Below are positions 11,152-20,590 of a stretch of 64,000 nucleotides of DNA, in pieces. Numbering within the stretch: the first letter of the stretch is position 1; every line of letters begins with the position of its first letter. The DNA is from Mesomycoplasma ovipneumoniae (GTDB taxonomy: Bacteria; Bacillota_I; Bacilli_A; Mycoplasmatales; Metamycoplasmataceae): NCBI RefSeq assembly GCF_038095975.1, contig NZ_CP146003.1, forward strand, positions 682,001 through 746,000. The letters are read 5' to 3'. The translations under genes and the position numbers were made by a program. Below the pieces are notes generated by a model. The model did no database searches and was not told the DNA's origin. It saw only the letters and a program-made list of their open reading frames with translations.

Positions 11152-12556
11152 TAAATTGGTAGAAAAATCTCAGACAATTAGTTTTTTACCTATGATTTTG
11201 ATTACACCACTTTTGTTAATTTTTTCTAGCATGTTCATTTTAAAAATTTGGGCAAATAATTTACCTCATATAATAGCTTGGAGTTTTATATGATAAACAA
11301 CTTTGAGGCCTTTGATCGTTATACCAATCAATAAATTCACTTATTTTTTGATAAGCAATAGCCACATTTTCAAAATTTTGGCCCTCAATATTAATCAATT
11401 CGCGTTGAAAAACGGCATAAAAATATTCAATAGGTCGGTTTGCAAGAGCATTTCCTTTTGGTGACATTGATTGTTGGATATTGTTTTGTCTTAAAAAATT
11501 AGCAAATTTGTAGTTCGCATATTCCACGCCATGATCTGAATGGAAAAATTTTGGTTTAATATTATACTTTTTGATTGTTTCTTTTACTAAGTTTATAGTT
11601 TCTTCTGAAAATCTTGTTTTAGAAATCGAAAAATTGAGCAAGTAATTGGATTTTGTTTCAATAATTGAGTGTAGGTAAAATCATTCGTTGTTAATTTTGA
11701 TAAATTTAATATCAGCAAACCATTTTTCACCAAAATTTTCTGAGCTAAATTCACCTTTGATATGATCTTCAGTCCAAATTCGCGTAAACTTTTTCTCTTT
11801 TGGCGCTGGTTTTCCTTGCCTTTTATAAGCAATTGATTTTAATCCTAAAAATTCGTAGTGTTTTTGAAACATGTACGTGCTTACATAATTTCCCTGATTT
11901 ATGTAAATATTATATAGGATGTCTCGGCCTTTTACCTTTCGATTCAAATTGAAATTTTCACGAATTCACTCAAGTAACTTTTCATCATAAATCATTTTCT
12001 TTGGTGGTTTTTTCACCCTTATTTTCTCATAAATCGAACTGCGATTAACGTTAAAAACACTACAAATTCTAGTGGAATTTTCGATTTTGTTTTTATCTTT
12101 TTCTTGCTCTTGTTTTCGTTTTTTGACTTCCTCAAGAACAATTGCGGGGTCAATCCCGTATCTTCTAAGAACATTCTCCATTATTTCTTGATAAATTTCA
12201 CGATCATTTTCAGAAAGATCATTAATTGTATATTTCTTTTTTGGTTTACGCGGAGATTTGATTTTTCCACGAGTGCTTATTAGACTTTTCATATCATTAT
12301 TATAAAACTTTTTTTGCCAATTTCTTATCAAATTATTAGCATATATATGCAACATTCATTCTTTATGTGCTTTTTTACTTTTTGATTTGCTTTTGTAAAT
12401 TTCTCTAAATTCTTCAGCAAAATGCAAAATTGCATTTTTTAACCCTTTAGATTCGGCAATTTTGATATATTTAAATTTGTCTTCAATTGTGAATTTGTAT
12501 TGTTTCATTTTGACACACCTTTTTTTGAATGTGCCTGAAATTAATATACTAATTTA
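11152..12556 (-). mobile_element. IS3-family insertion sequence, apparently intact
   Basis: A 1405-bp element with short matching ends (TAAATTxGTA at both outer edges) carries one full transposase frame. It is bounded by identical 16-bp sequences, 11136–11151 and 12557–12572, containing the B1 start codon. In the paralogous locus near 15214 this region is uninterrupted, which confirms insertion here. Confidence 0.85.
11261..12508 (-). CDS. IS3-family transposase, single reading frame
   Basis: A DDE transposase of 415 residues is encoded in one continuous frame with TGA as Trp. IS3 elements usually split it into orfA/orfB with a programmed frameshift. The N-terminal helix-turn-helix part starts MKQYKFTIEDKFKYIK. 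The rve-type integrase core carries the catalytic residues in WFADIKF (Asp), FHSDHGVEYANYKF (Asp) and PIEYFYAVFQREL (Glu), followed by YNDQRPQSCLSYKTP, the usual C-terminal block. All catalytic residues are present, so the element may be active. The start is the first in-frame ATG inside the right end. Confidence 0.92.
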
Positions 12557-12572
12557 TTAACTTTTTGTTCAT

Positions 12573-12910
12573 GTTTTTTCCTTTTTTTAATTAATTTTTT
12601 TAGTATTAAAATTTTAACATAACTAAAAACTTTTTAGGAAAAATGCCTAAAAATTGTGTTTTAAAAGAATAAGTTATTATGTTAATCAATTGCTAAAAAT
12701 AAATTACACTAAAATAAACCAGGACAAAAAAATTAACACCAAGGTGTTGGCTTTTTTGTCCTGGTTTAAAATTCAGGCGCATTTTTGCAAATAAACATAA
12801 ATTAGTCGCGAAATTCCTACTTTTAGATAGATAAAAATGAAAAACAAGTTAAAAATTTTAAAAATAAACTTAAATCTTTTATCTTTAAATCTATTAATTA
12901 ACAAAAAGAT
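12573..12910. other. Intergenic region with displaced B1 upstream sequence
   Basis: This holds the original leader of B1 (AAAGGAAAAAA next to the duplicated start codon), now cut off by the IS. It also holds an AT-rich promoter region, the palindrome at 12717–12771 and the 3' untranslated tail of A2. About 250 bp of it is repeated upstream of the B2 pseudogene (15215–15390 and 16047–16135), and the last 60 bp recurs downstream of A1. Confidence 0.7.
12717..12771. terminator. 54-bp palindrome, likely bidirectional terminator
   Basis: ACCAGGACAAAAAA and TTTTTTGTCCTGGT pair around an inner ACACC/GGTGT stem, with T runs in both directions. It sits downstream of A2. The paralogous position near 15360 lacks it. 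A near copy lies at 28499–28552 inside element M4. Confidence 0.75.
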
Positions 12911-14686
12911 CTACGATTTCCCTTCCATCTCAAGATATTTTTTGCTTTTATAGCCACGAAAATCGATTTTTTCTATTTCATCATAGTAACAATTTTTACT
13001 ACCATAATCTCAAGAAAAATCAAAGTGTCGTTCTAAAATTAATGCTTTTTCCTGCTCGTTATAAAAACTTGAATTTTTTACAAATTTTCGAAAAGATTGG
13101 TACTCATCAAGCGTTTCTTGTTCATATTTTTTCACTGCATCACGAAATAAAATTAGTTCTTCGATTGAAGACCCCATTACATTTTTAGTTAGATAATCGT
13201 GATTTTTTGTAAAATAAACAAAGAACGGTGGATCTTGACTATCGCGCAGAAAAATATCTTGTTCAAGTTTGACTAATTTTTGTTTAAAATAATATTTTAA
13301 AATTTCGTATTTACCTTGATAAATATCATCATATAAATTTGAGTGGCCAATTCAGTAATAAATTTTTTGGCCATCAACATACAATAAAATAAAATTTTTT
13401 AAGGAAATTGGTGAAATTCAACCAACACTTGTTCTATATGCTGAGCGATAATATGGTTGGAATCAAAAAACTGGCTTTTTTGAGTCAAATTGTTCAATTA
13501 TTTCATCAAAAAGTCCATATTCTTCCCCGCCAAAGTAGAAAATTTGGAAATTTTCCAGTTTTAGTTTAGCTCAACTTGGTAAAATGAAAAAATCAGGTTC
13601 ACTATGAAAATACTCAGTATTTACATCATATCTAGGTCCAAATAAAATTTGCAATAAATAGATAAATTCAATTTTATTTGTCCATCTATTCAAATTATCA
13701 TAATAATATTCGCCTTCTTCACCAAAAAGTTTACTACAATACTTTCGATATTCCGGCCCAAATTTATCAAACCAACTAAGAATAAATTTATCACGATTTT
13801 CAATGTTTAAATCGAGTTTTTTAATCCCATATTTTTCAAATTTTTTAAGCAAATTTTCATAAGTTTCAAAAGTAAATACATTTTGAATTGGTTGAATTTT
13901 GGTTTTTTCACTAAAATTATAATTCTCTTTTAATAACAAATTGTAGATATTTTCTACATTTTGTCCTAAATATGCTCTATTTATATCTAGAAACTCTGAA
14001 TTATATTCATATATATTTGATAAAAAATCAAAGATTTTTTCGCCATAATTTGCTAAATTTTTTGGCTTTGCATAAGGAACACTTTCCTGAATTTCTTTGA
14101 TAATTAAATTTTCAATTTCTTTTAGTTTATTTTTTGATTTAAAAATTGCCCGAAAAAGGGTAGGATACGAAATTGAAAATTCACATTTTTTCTTATCACC
14201 AAAATTTTCAAAGGCAACAACAACCATTCTTCGACCTTTAGTGTCATATAAGCCATCAGAAAAATAGCCTTGCTTTGTGGAATCATTTTCCTCTCCTCCA
14301 GCAAATGGCCAAGGAATACTATCTTCTCATTCATCGATTAGGGGTTTGATTTGGTTGTAAAAATGAAAACTTGTGAGTTCTTTAGAAAAAAAAGTAGTTT
14401 TTAGTATATCTTCTAACTTTAAATTATAAACATAATCATTTTGTTTATAGTTTATGCCAATAACTGTTTCGATTGGGTTAGCACTAATAGAACAATTATC
14501 TGTAAGGTAAACTCATAAAAAATTTGGTATTGCTCGGTCGTTGTCGTCGCAATTATCACGCCGAAAATCATCGTGATTGAACATATTATAAGTTGAACAA
14601 AAAGATTTAATATTAATTTCTAAATATTTTAGTTTTTCTAACTGTTTTTTTGCCTTAAACGCTAAAAATTTTACTTGGTTTTTCAT
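12911..14686 (-). CDS. Accessory protein A2, paralogue of the 7890–9659 gene, unknown function
   Basis: This 591-residue protein is strongly similar to A1 over its whole length but diverged at the N-terminal 150 residues. Conserved blocks are the same as in A1 (for example LGQNVENIYNLLLKENYNF and SWFDKFGPEYRKYC). There is no signal peptide. ATG at 14686 is preceded by AAAAGGTG. Its partner B gene directly upstream is broken, so A2 is either expressed alone or decaying. Function is unknown. Confidence 0.75.
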
Positions 14687-14762
14687 AAGAAACACTCACC
14701 TTTTCAATGGTTAACATTTTTTATTATTAATATAGTAATTTATAAAAAAGAAGATTTTTAAA

Positions 14763-15214
14763 CACAAATTTGGTTTTGAAGTTCTCTAAATTCAACAACA
14801 TCCCCGTCAAATTTTAGTTTTAGTAGACCTTTTCAAAATGTAGTTCACTTTCTTTGTTAAGAAATTCAAGTAAAGATCTATTTAAAATTAGAAGGGCTCT
14901 TGATTAATTTGAATTTTAATATCATCTAAATTAGGGGTTAAATTAGTGTTTGTTCTGTTTAGATGTGTTTTACTTTTTTAATATTTGGATTGACAACAAG
15001 CGACTTTTGTTGGTTTTGGCTAAAAAAATGGGCTAAATCATCAAAATTAGTGGTTTTTTGACTTTAATAAATCTAAATCGTGGACTTTTACTTTAAAATC
15101 TAAATAGCTTTTTCTATTTTAAAAATGCCGAAGCAACCCTAAAACACTTAGGTTTAATCAAGAAAAAGCGACAAAATTAGCCATAAACTTAAAAAACTTT
15201 AACTTATTCTTCAT
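14763..15214 (-). pseudogene. Truncated, frameshifted copy of gene B (B2)
   Basis: The 5' end reads MKNKLKFFKFMANFVAFSW, matching the B1 signal anchor, and is preceded by AAAAAGGAAAAAAC. Frameshifts then interrupt it from about codon 35. Later pieces match B1 residues 60–150 (for example LNRTN and the REL segment) in changing frames. Everything after the second hydrophobic region of B1 is missing. It is the upstream partner of A2. Confidence 0.75.
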
Positions 15215-15379
15215 GTTTTTCCTTTTTATATACAATATTAATTCTTTATTGCTATAATTATACCATATATTAAAAATTTTTTAGGAAAAAATACCTAAAA
15301 AATTGTTTTTTAAAAGAATAAGTTATTATGTTAATCAATCGCTAAAAATAAACCGCGCTAAATTCAGGCATATTTTCCT

Positions 15380-16046
15380 GAATTTCCCAGTTTGATGGCA
15401 AAAATTCACTTTTTATTGAATGCAAATATGCAAAAATACCGGTAAATCCATGTTTTTTACAACAAAGCTTTAATTTTTATTATTTAGAAATTAACCCTTA
15501 GCAAAAAAAATGCTTGGTCTAGGAAAAAATTATGTTATAATAATCTTCACTAAGAATAAATTAATAAATTTTGTATTGAATTAAGGGGGAATTACTTATG
15601 TTCTTTGGCTAAAAAATCAGAAAACGCGAATTTTCCGTCATATTTTTAAATATGATGCAATGCCTTAAATTTAACCGTTTAGAAATCTTCAAATTTAAGG
15701 CTTTTAATTATTGTTCTTTCAAAACTTCATATATTTTTTTAGGCTCAATGTAAATAAAAATGAGTTTTCTATTTTCATTGAGTTTAAATAGCAGTTGTAT
15801 TTTTTTATGATTTTTGTCAGTGTTTTAAACTAAAAAAGCAGTTTAAATATTTTATAACTTTGCTTTTTTAGTTTGCCTTATTTTATTAATAATTAGATTT
15901 TGCATTCATGAGTCTTAGATTTAAAATTCAGTGTTTTTGCTTTGATAGTTATTTTTTCTGAGCTGCCCAAAAAAGTTAAAAAAGTGCCCAAACTAATAAA
16001 CCAGGACACTTTTTTAAGATTATTTCATCAAACTGGTAAACTTGGG
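15380..16046 (+). mobile_element. M element copy 2
   Basis: Left end CCCAGTTTGATGGC and right end CATCAAACTGGTAAACTTGGG form the terminal inverted repeat. Inside are the promoter (TTGGTC with TATAAT), AAGGGGGAATTA and the mini-frame ATG TTC TTT GGC TAA. Hairpins GTCATATTT/AAATATGAT, GCCTTAAATTT/AAATTTAAGGC and CTCAATG…CATTGAG follow. The homopolymer A tract is only 8 here. Flanking AGGCATATTTT and AGGTGCATTTT suggest a short target repeat of about 11 bp, unlike other copies. Comparison with the empty paralogous site near 12776 shows insertion. Confidence 0.85.
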
Positions 16047-16152
16047 AGGTGCATTTTTGCAAGCAAACATAAATTTAACTAGCAAAATTACTATTTTTAA
16101 ATAGATAAAAATGAAAAAACAGGTTAAATAAATTTCTTAATAGATTTGATTT

Positions 16153-17693
16153 TTATTCAGCTTTTTCAATTTTAGCTGAGTCAAAATTATCAAACAAATC
16201 AAATTTATCAACTTTAGAAATTAAGAAGTAATTAATATAAGGGAAAGAAACAAATATTAATATTTGTGTAATAAAAATTAGAAAACTACCAATATTTGTA
16301 AGCATTAAACCATTATCAGCAAAAACTCCAGCACCAGAAGAAGAATGAGCTTGTGTTGCAACGGCATAAATTTGTGAATAAATAAAGGCGGCAACGGCAA
16401 TTAGAATTAAACTTGAAGAAATTATTGCTGAAATTCAATATAATTTTGGGTTAATTTTACGCTCAATTGAATTAGGATACTTTATTTTTTTGCGTGAATA
16501 GGCGACAATAATTGCCATATATACACCAAAGAAAATTAGTGAAGGGAAATTGGACATCGAATCAACAATAACATCACTACCAAATCCAATTCCTGTTCCA
16601 TCTTTTTTTGGAAGTTTAATGGCTAGCGAAGGAATATAAATAACAAGCGCCCAAAACACTAATGTAATAAAAAGATAAAAAATTGTAACTTTTTCGTTAG
16701 AATATTTCTTTTTTAAACTATGAGCGCCAACAATTGCATTTAATTTTACAAGGTCTCTAACTTGATTTACAAATGCAGCATTTAAAGAATTAGCCACACC
16801 GTATGTTGAAATCAAAAGGAAAACAGCCACAAAAATAGTAATGCCACGGGCTGCATTAGCCGGGAAAACGTCACTAATTAGACCTGAAATTGTTCCCTTA
16901 TTATGCAGCGCTGATGATAAACCAATAAGAGTGTAAACGCTAGCAATTAAAATCATCCCCGCTGTAATAATCAAAGGGACTCTTTTACTTGCTTTTTGAA
17001 CTTTATTATGAATTGAACCAACTGAAAGAAATGAATCATAAGCAAACAAAACCGCTGGAAGTGCAAGCACTAATTTTGAAAAATCAAAACTATTTTTTTC
17101 AGTTACTACAAAAGCACTAGAACCACCAGCATTATGAGTTGTTGGAAAAAAAATCCCAGCAAAGACAGCAATAATTAATGGAACAAATTTTAAAACTGTT
17201 GAAACAAGTGCAACATATCCAGAAAATTTAACAGAAACATAATTTGTTGTTACAAATAAAATAGTAAAAAAAGCACCTAATAATATGTGAGCCCAAAACG
17301 GAAATGAAAAACTAGAGCCACTAGCTGTCTGAAAAAACCAAATTGTAATTTCAGACGAAAATATTCCTAAAATTAGGCTTAGCATTCCTAAATAATAAAA
17401 TCCGTAACTAAATAAGACAAAATAACCACTTTTTTTGCCACCAATTTGGTAAGACCAGTTTGCTAGCCCATTTAGTTTGGTTTGTTTTAAAAAGCTAATT
17501 TCAGAAAAACTAATTGCAGCAAAAAGCGAAATTATTCCTCCAATAATTCAAGCAAAAAGTCATGCATAACCATTATTATTAGTGGTTGCGGCGATGCTGT
17601 TATTTTTGAAAAAAATTCCGATTCCGACAACTGAGCCAACGAGCATCGATAAGGCTGCAAAAAACCAAGTTTTCGGGCGCTTTGAATTTTCAT
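16153..17693 (-). CDS. Amino-acid permease-like membrane protein (APC superfamily), start-proximal frameshift
   Basis: The protein has about 510 residues with some 12 hydrophobic segments. The first, LVGSVVGIGIFFKNN, is the classic TM1 signature of APC transporters, and later segments such as FAYDSFLSVGSIHNKVQKASKRVP match the family. It should import an amino acid or related solute; the substrate cannot be told. AAAAGG followed by ATG at 17693 is the natural start, but the frame from that ATG does not join the transporter frame. One extra A in the AAAA run at 17687–17690 would restore MKNSKRPKTWFFAAL. So the gene is frameshifted at codon 2–3, uses a non-ATG start, or holds a sequencing error. 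Confidence 0.75.
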
Positions 17694-17833
17694 GAGATTC
17701 CTTTTTGATTAATTGTAAGTTGATAAAATTTTAAATATTTAAAAATTATATTGTATAATTTACAAAATCAAAGCAATTTTTTCAATTTAACATCTAAAAA
17801 ATTGCTGTTTTATAACTAATAGAGAGATATATT

Positions 17834-19525
17834 ATGAAAAACTTATCAAAATATCTGTTTTATTTAGGTTTTCTAAGTCCTTTTGTAGTTATAAGTTGCA
17901 CTTCGCAAATTCAGTTCGTAAAAAATAATCCGCCAAAAGTTGGAAATAATTCGCCAGAAATTGAAACTACTCCGCCCAAAGTTGAAACTACTCCGCCCGA
18001 AATTCAAACTAATCCGCCCAAAGTTGAAGATAATTTACCCAAAGTTGAAACTAAACCACCCGAAATTCAAACTAATCCGCCCAAAGTTGAAACTAATGAA
18101 GATAAGAAAAAACAGCCAGAAAAAATTGATTCATTAAAGCCGGATTCTAAAATAACAACTGACACGGAAGTTAAAACTGAAACCGGAAATGATATTGAAT
18201 CAGTCGAACAAAATCAACCTGTTTTTGATTTTGTTCAAGTAAACAATAAATCAATTCGCAATTTCCGCACAGATTTATTATCAAATCTTACAGAAAATGA
18301 TTTTAAAGCCCCAAACAATCAAGTTTCAAATTATAGCCGCTATTTTCTTAGAAATTGGGAAAATGTTGTTAAAAAAGAAAACCAAAACACCTTTCTTGGG
18401 CAGCAAAATAATAATTTAAAAGTTTATTTGCTTAATAAAATGAATCCAAATTTAGTCGCTAGTATTGCGGCTAAACAAAATCATTTTGCTTATTTTAACC
18501 GCCCCGCTTTAGGAAATTATTATAATTTACCTTGATTTGGGTTTAATTCTGATAGTCTTGAGCAAAAAAGATTTTCCAATATTTTTACAAGAAACATGCG
18601 TTTTGCGTCTGGGACAGGCATTTTTTTAAATGCAAATGCCGAAAAAGCAGCTTTTTTGACTAATGCTCACGTTATTCATGTAGGAAATAGCAAAATACCT
18701 TTTTGAAAATTAATGAATAAAAAGGTTGGTCAAAATCAACTAAATGCAAAACTAATTAAATTTTTACAATATTATGATGATTTTAAGATAAAAGAACTGG
18801 ATAATCGCATTTTATTTCGTCTTTTTGAACAAGAAGAAAAAATAAAAAAAGGAGTACCTAACTTACCATTTAGTTTCCAAAATAATGCAGAAATTAATCA
18901 ATATATGGAGGATTTGTATCAAAATTATTTCGAACTGGCTGAATGAGACAATTACGACTTTGACATTGCAGTTTTTTATTTTAATTACTCAAAATTTATA
19001 AGCGATGTTGACAAACTTATAAAATTTTTTAGCGAACAACAACAAAATTTTATAAATTCAACTCACTCACTTAACAATGGGAAATTCCAAAATTTTGTCA
19101 ACGATTTTGCCGAATTTAAAAAATATTGACAAAAAATTTCAAAATTTCCACCATTGAAAATTTCAGACCGGATTTGAGAGGATGGTGATTTTGACTATAC
19201 AACAAAAATAGGGATGTTTTGGGCAAATAATTTATTTTCAAAAAATGTTTTTAAAGGTATAAATTTCCGCCGAGATGCTAATGACCCTCGTTTAGTTGCC
19301 GCTAATTTTTTTGCAACAAACGGACCTGGAGCTTCAGGAAGTGGAATTTTTAATGCAGATGGCAGCCTTGCTTTTATTAATCGTTCAATTTTAACTGTAA
19401 ATGGCAATGCTCATTCACTTTTTTATGATCAATTCGGCCTAACATCCCACTTAACTTCCGGAATTGCCCTAAGAGCAAGAAATTATAATTTAGTTGAAAG
19501 AATTTTGAAACTTTATGTAAAATAA
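17834..19525 (+). CDS. DUF31-type serine protease lipoprotein
   Basis: A 563-residue lipoprotein: the signal peptide ends in FVVISC, placing the lipid-anchored Cys near residue 23. A Pro-rich stalk follows, made of eight heptapeptides like PPKVETT and PPEIQTN. The C-terminal two thirds has a trypsin-like triad: His279 in LTNAHVIH, Asp377 in DFDIAVF and Ser501 in GPGASGSG. This arrangement is that of the DUF31 (MIP-like) proteases of mycoplasmas. It stands alone, without an adjacent MIB gene, unlike the MIP gene at 32825. The target is unknown; a role in cleaving host or surface proteins is inferred. Its 3' end and terminator are duplicated beyond element M3. Confidence 0.88.
17930..18097 (+). 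repeat. Eight 21-bp tandem repeats inside the protease gene
   Basis: Units of the form CCGCCCAAAGTTGAAACTAC encode PP(K/E)(V/I)(E/Q)TN heptapeptides. The multiple of three keeps the frame when copies are gained or lost, so the stalk length may vary between strains. Confidence 0.9.
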
Positions 19526-19552
19526 AATTCCCTTTTTTTGGGTTTAATTCAA
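19472..19552 (+). repeat. Long duplication flanking M3 (other copy 20128–20212)
   Basis: The last 17 or so codons of the DUF31 protease plus its terminator region occur on both sides of M3, with scattered differences. The right copy is not joined to a gene body. It ends in the inverted repeat that also serves hitA. Confidence 0.9.
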
Positions 19553-19553
19553 A

Positions 19554-20127
19554 CTTGAGTTTGGCAGATTAATGGTAAAAATTCACTTTTTAGTGAATAC
19601 AGGTAGGTAAAAATACCCGTAAATCCGGGTTTTTTGACGCTAAAATCTAAGTTTTTATAATTTGAAATTAACAGTTGCAAAAAAAAAAAAAAATGATTGG
19701 TCTAAGAAAAAAATTATGTTATAATAAATCTAACTTAAGAATAATTAATAAATTTTGTATTGAATTAAGGAGGAATTAAGAATGTTTTTGCTATAAAAAA
19801 AATCAGAAAATACGAATTTTTCCATTATATTTTTAAATATGATGATATGCCTTAAATTTACCCGTTTAGAAATCTACAAATTTAGGGCTTTTATTTATTG
19901 CTCTTTCAAAACTTCATATATTTTTTTAGGCTCAATTTAAATAAAATGAGTTTTCTATTTGCATTGAGTTTAAATAGTAGTTGTATTTTTTATGATTTTT
20001 GTTGTTTTATCCGTAAATTGATTTTTGCCTGTGTTTTAAAATAGGTAATTAACTTTTGCCAAAAAAGTTAAAAAAGTCCTAAAACCGCACCTGTTTTAAG
20101 ATATCTCATCAAACTGGGAAACTCGGG
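19554..20127 (+). mobile_element. M element copy 3
   Basis: Left end CTTGAGTTTGGCAG and right end CATCAAACTGGGAAACTCGG are inverted. A 14-bp A tract precedes the promoter (TTGGTC, TATAAT). AGGAGGAATTA precedes the mini-frame ATG TTT TTG CTA TAA. The hairpin series is present but the second stem is weaker. It points toward the 3' end of the oppositely oriented hitA. Confidence 0.87.
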
Positions 20128-20183
20128 AAGAGCAAATAATTATAATTTAGTTGAAAGGATTTTGAAAGTTTATGTAAAATAAA

Positions 20184-20222
20184 ATCCCCCTTTTTTGAGA
20201 TTTAATTCAAAAAAGGGGGATT
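20184..20222. terminator. Strong bidirectional terminator
   Basis: AATCCCCCTTTTTTGA pairs with TCAAAAAAGGGGGATT around a short loop. It ends hitA on the minus strand and belongs to the duplicated 3' end of the DUF31 protease on the plus strand. Confidence 0.85.
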
Positions 20223-20230
20223 AGTTATTA

Positions 20231-20566
20231 CTATTCTTCTTTTTTATAAAACGGAATAATGTGAATGTGTGTGTGAAAAATTGTTTGTTTTGCATCTTTT
20301 TCGTTATTAACTTGAAGTCTAAAACCAGTTGCGCCAAGTTGCTTAACTTGCTCTAATGCTAATTTTCTTGCAATTTTTATTAAGTAAGTAAGATCTTCAT
20401 CGGAAATGTGAAATAAATTTCGTGAATATTTTTTAGGGACAACTAAAAAATGACCAGGTGAAACCGGAAACTTGTCAAAAAAAGCGATAACTTGATCATC
20501 TTCAAAAATAATTTTTGCTGGTGATTTTTTTGCAATAATATCTAAAAATAATGTTGTATTTTCCAT
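20231..20566 (-). CDS. hitA: HIT-family (HinT-like) nucleotide hydrolase
   Basis: This is a 111-residue purine nucleoside phosphoramidase-type protein with the triad motif HTHIHII near the C-terminus and PVSPGHFLVVPKKY in the middle. The start at MENTTLF is taken because AGGGA lies five bases upstream; the slightly longer frame has no ribosome site. It is last in the P80–P60–HIT cluster. In Mycoplasma hominis, HinT interacts with the P60/P80 membrane pair, so the conserved linkage suggests the same cytosolic partnership here. Confidence 0.93.
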   Translation of the reverse strand: MENTTLFLDIIAKKSPAKIIFEDDQVIAFFDKFPVSPGHFLVVPKKYSRNLFHISDEDLTYLIKIARKLALEQVKQLGATGFRLQVNNEKDAKQTIFHTHIHIIPFYKKEE

Positions 20567-20590
20567 TTTTTCCCTAAAATTTTCTAACAA

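Noticed and set aside
14763..15214. Considered as an intact small gene
   Set aside because: Frameshifts and loss of most of the length relative to B1 show it is a pseudogene.
17930..18097. Regularly spaced repeats considered as CRISPR
   Set aside because: 21-bp units with no spacers, in frame within a lipoprotein gene, no cas genes.
17940..18137. Lys/Leu-rich frame over the 21-bp repeats
   Set aside because: Arises from the repeat array in a second frame inside the protease gene; no start signal.
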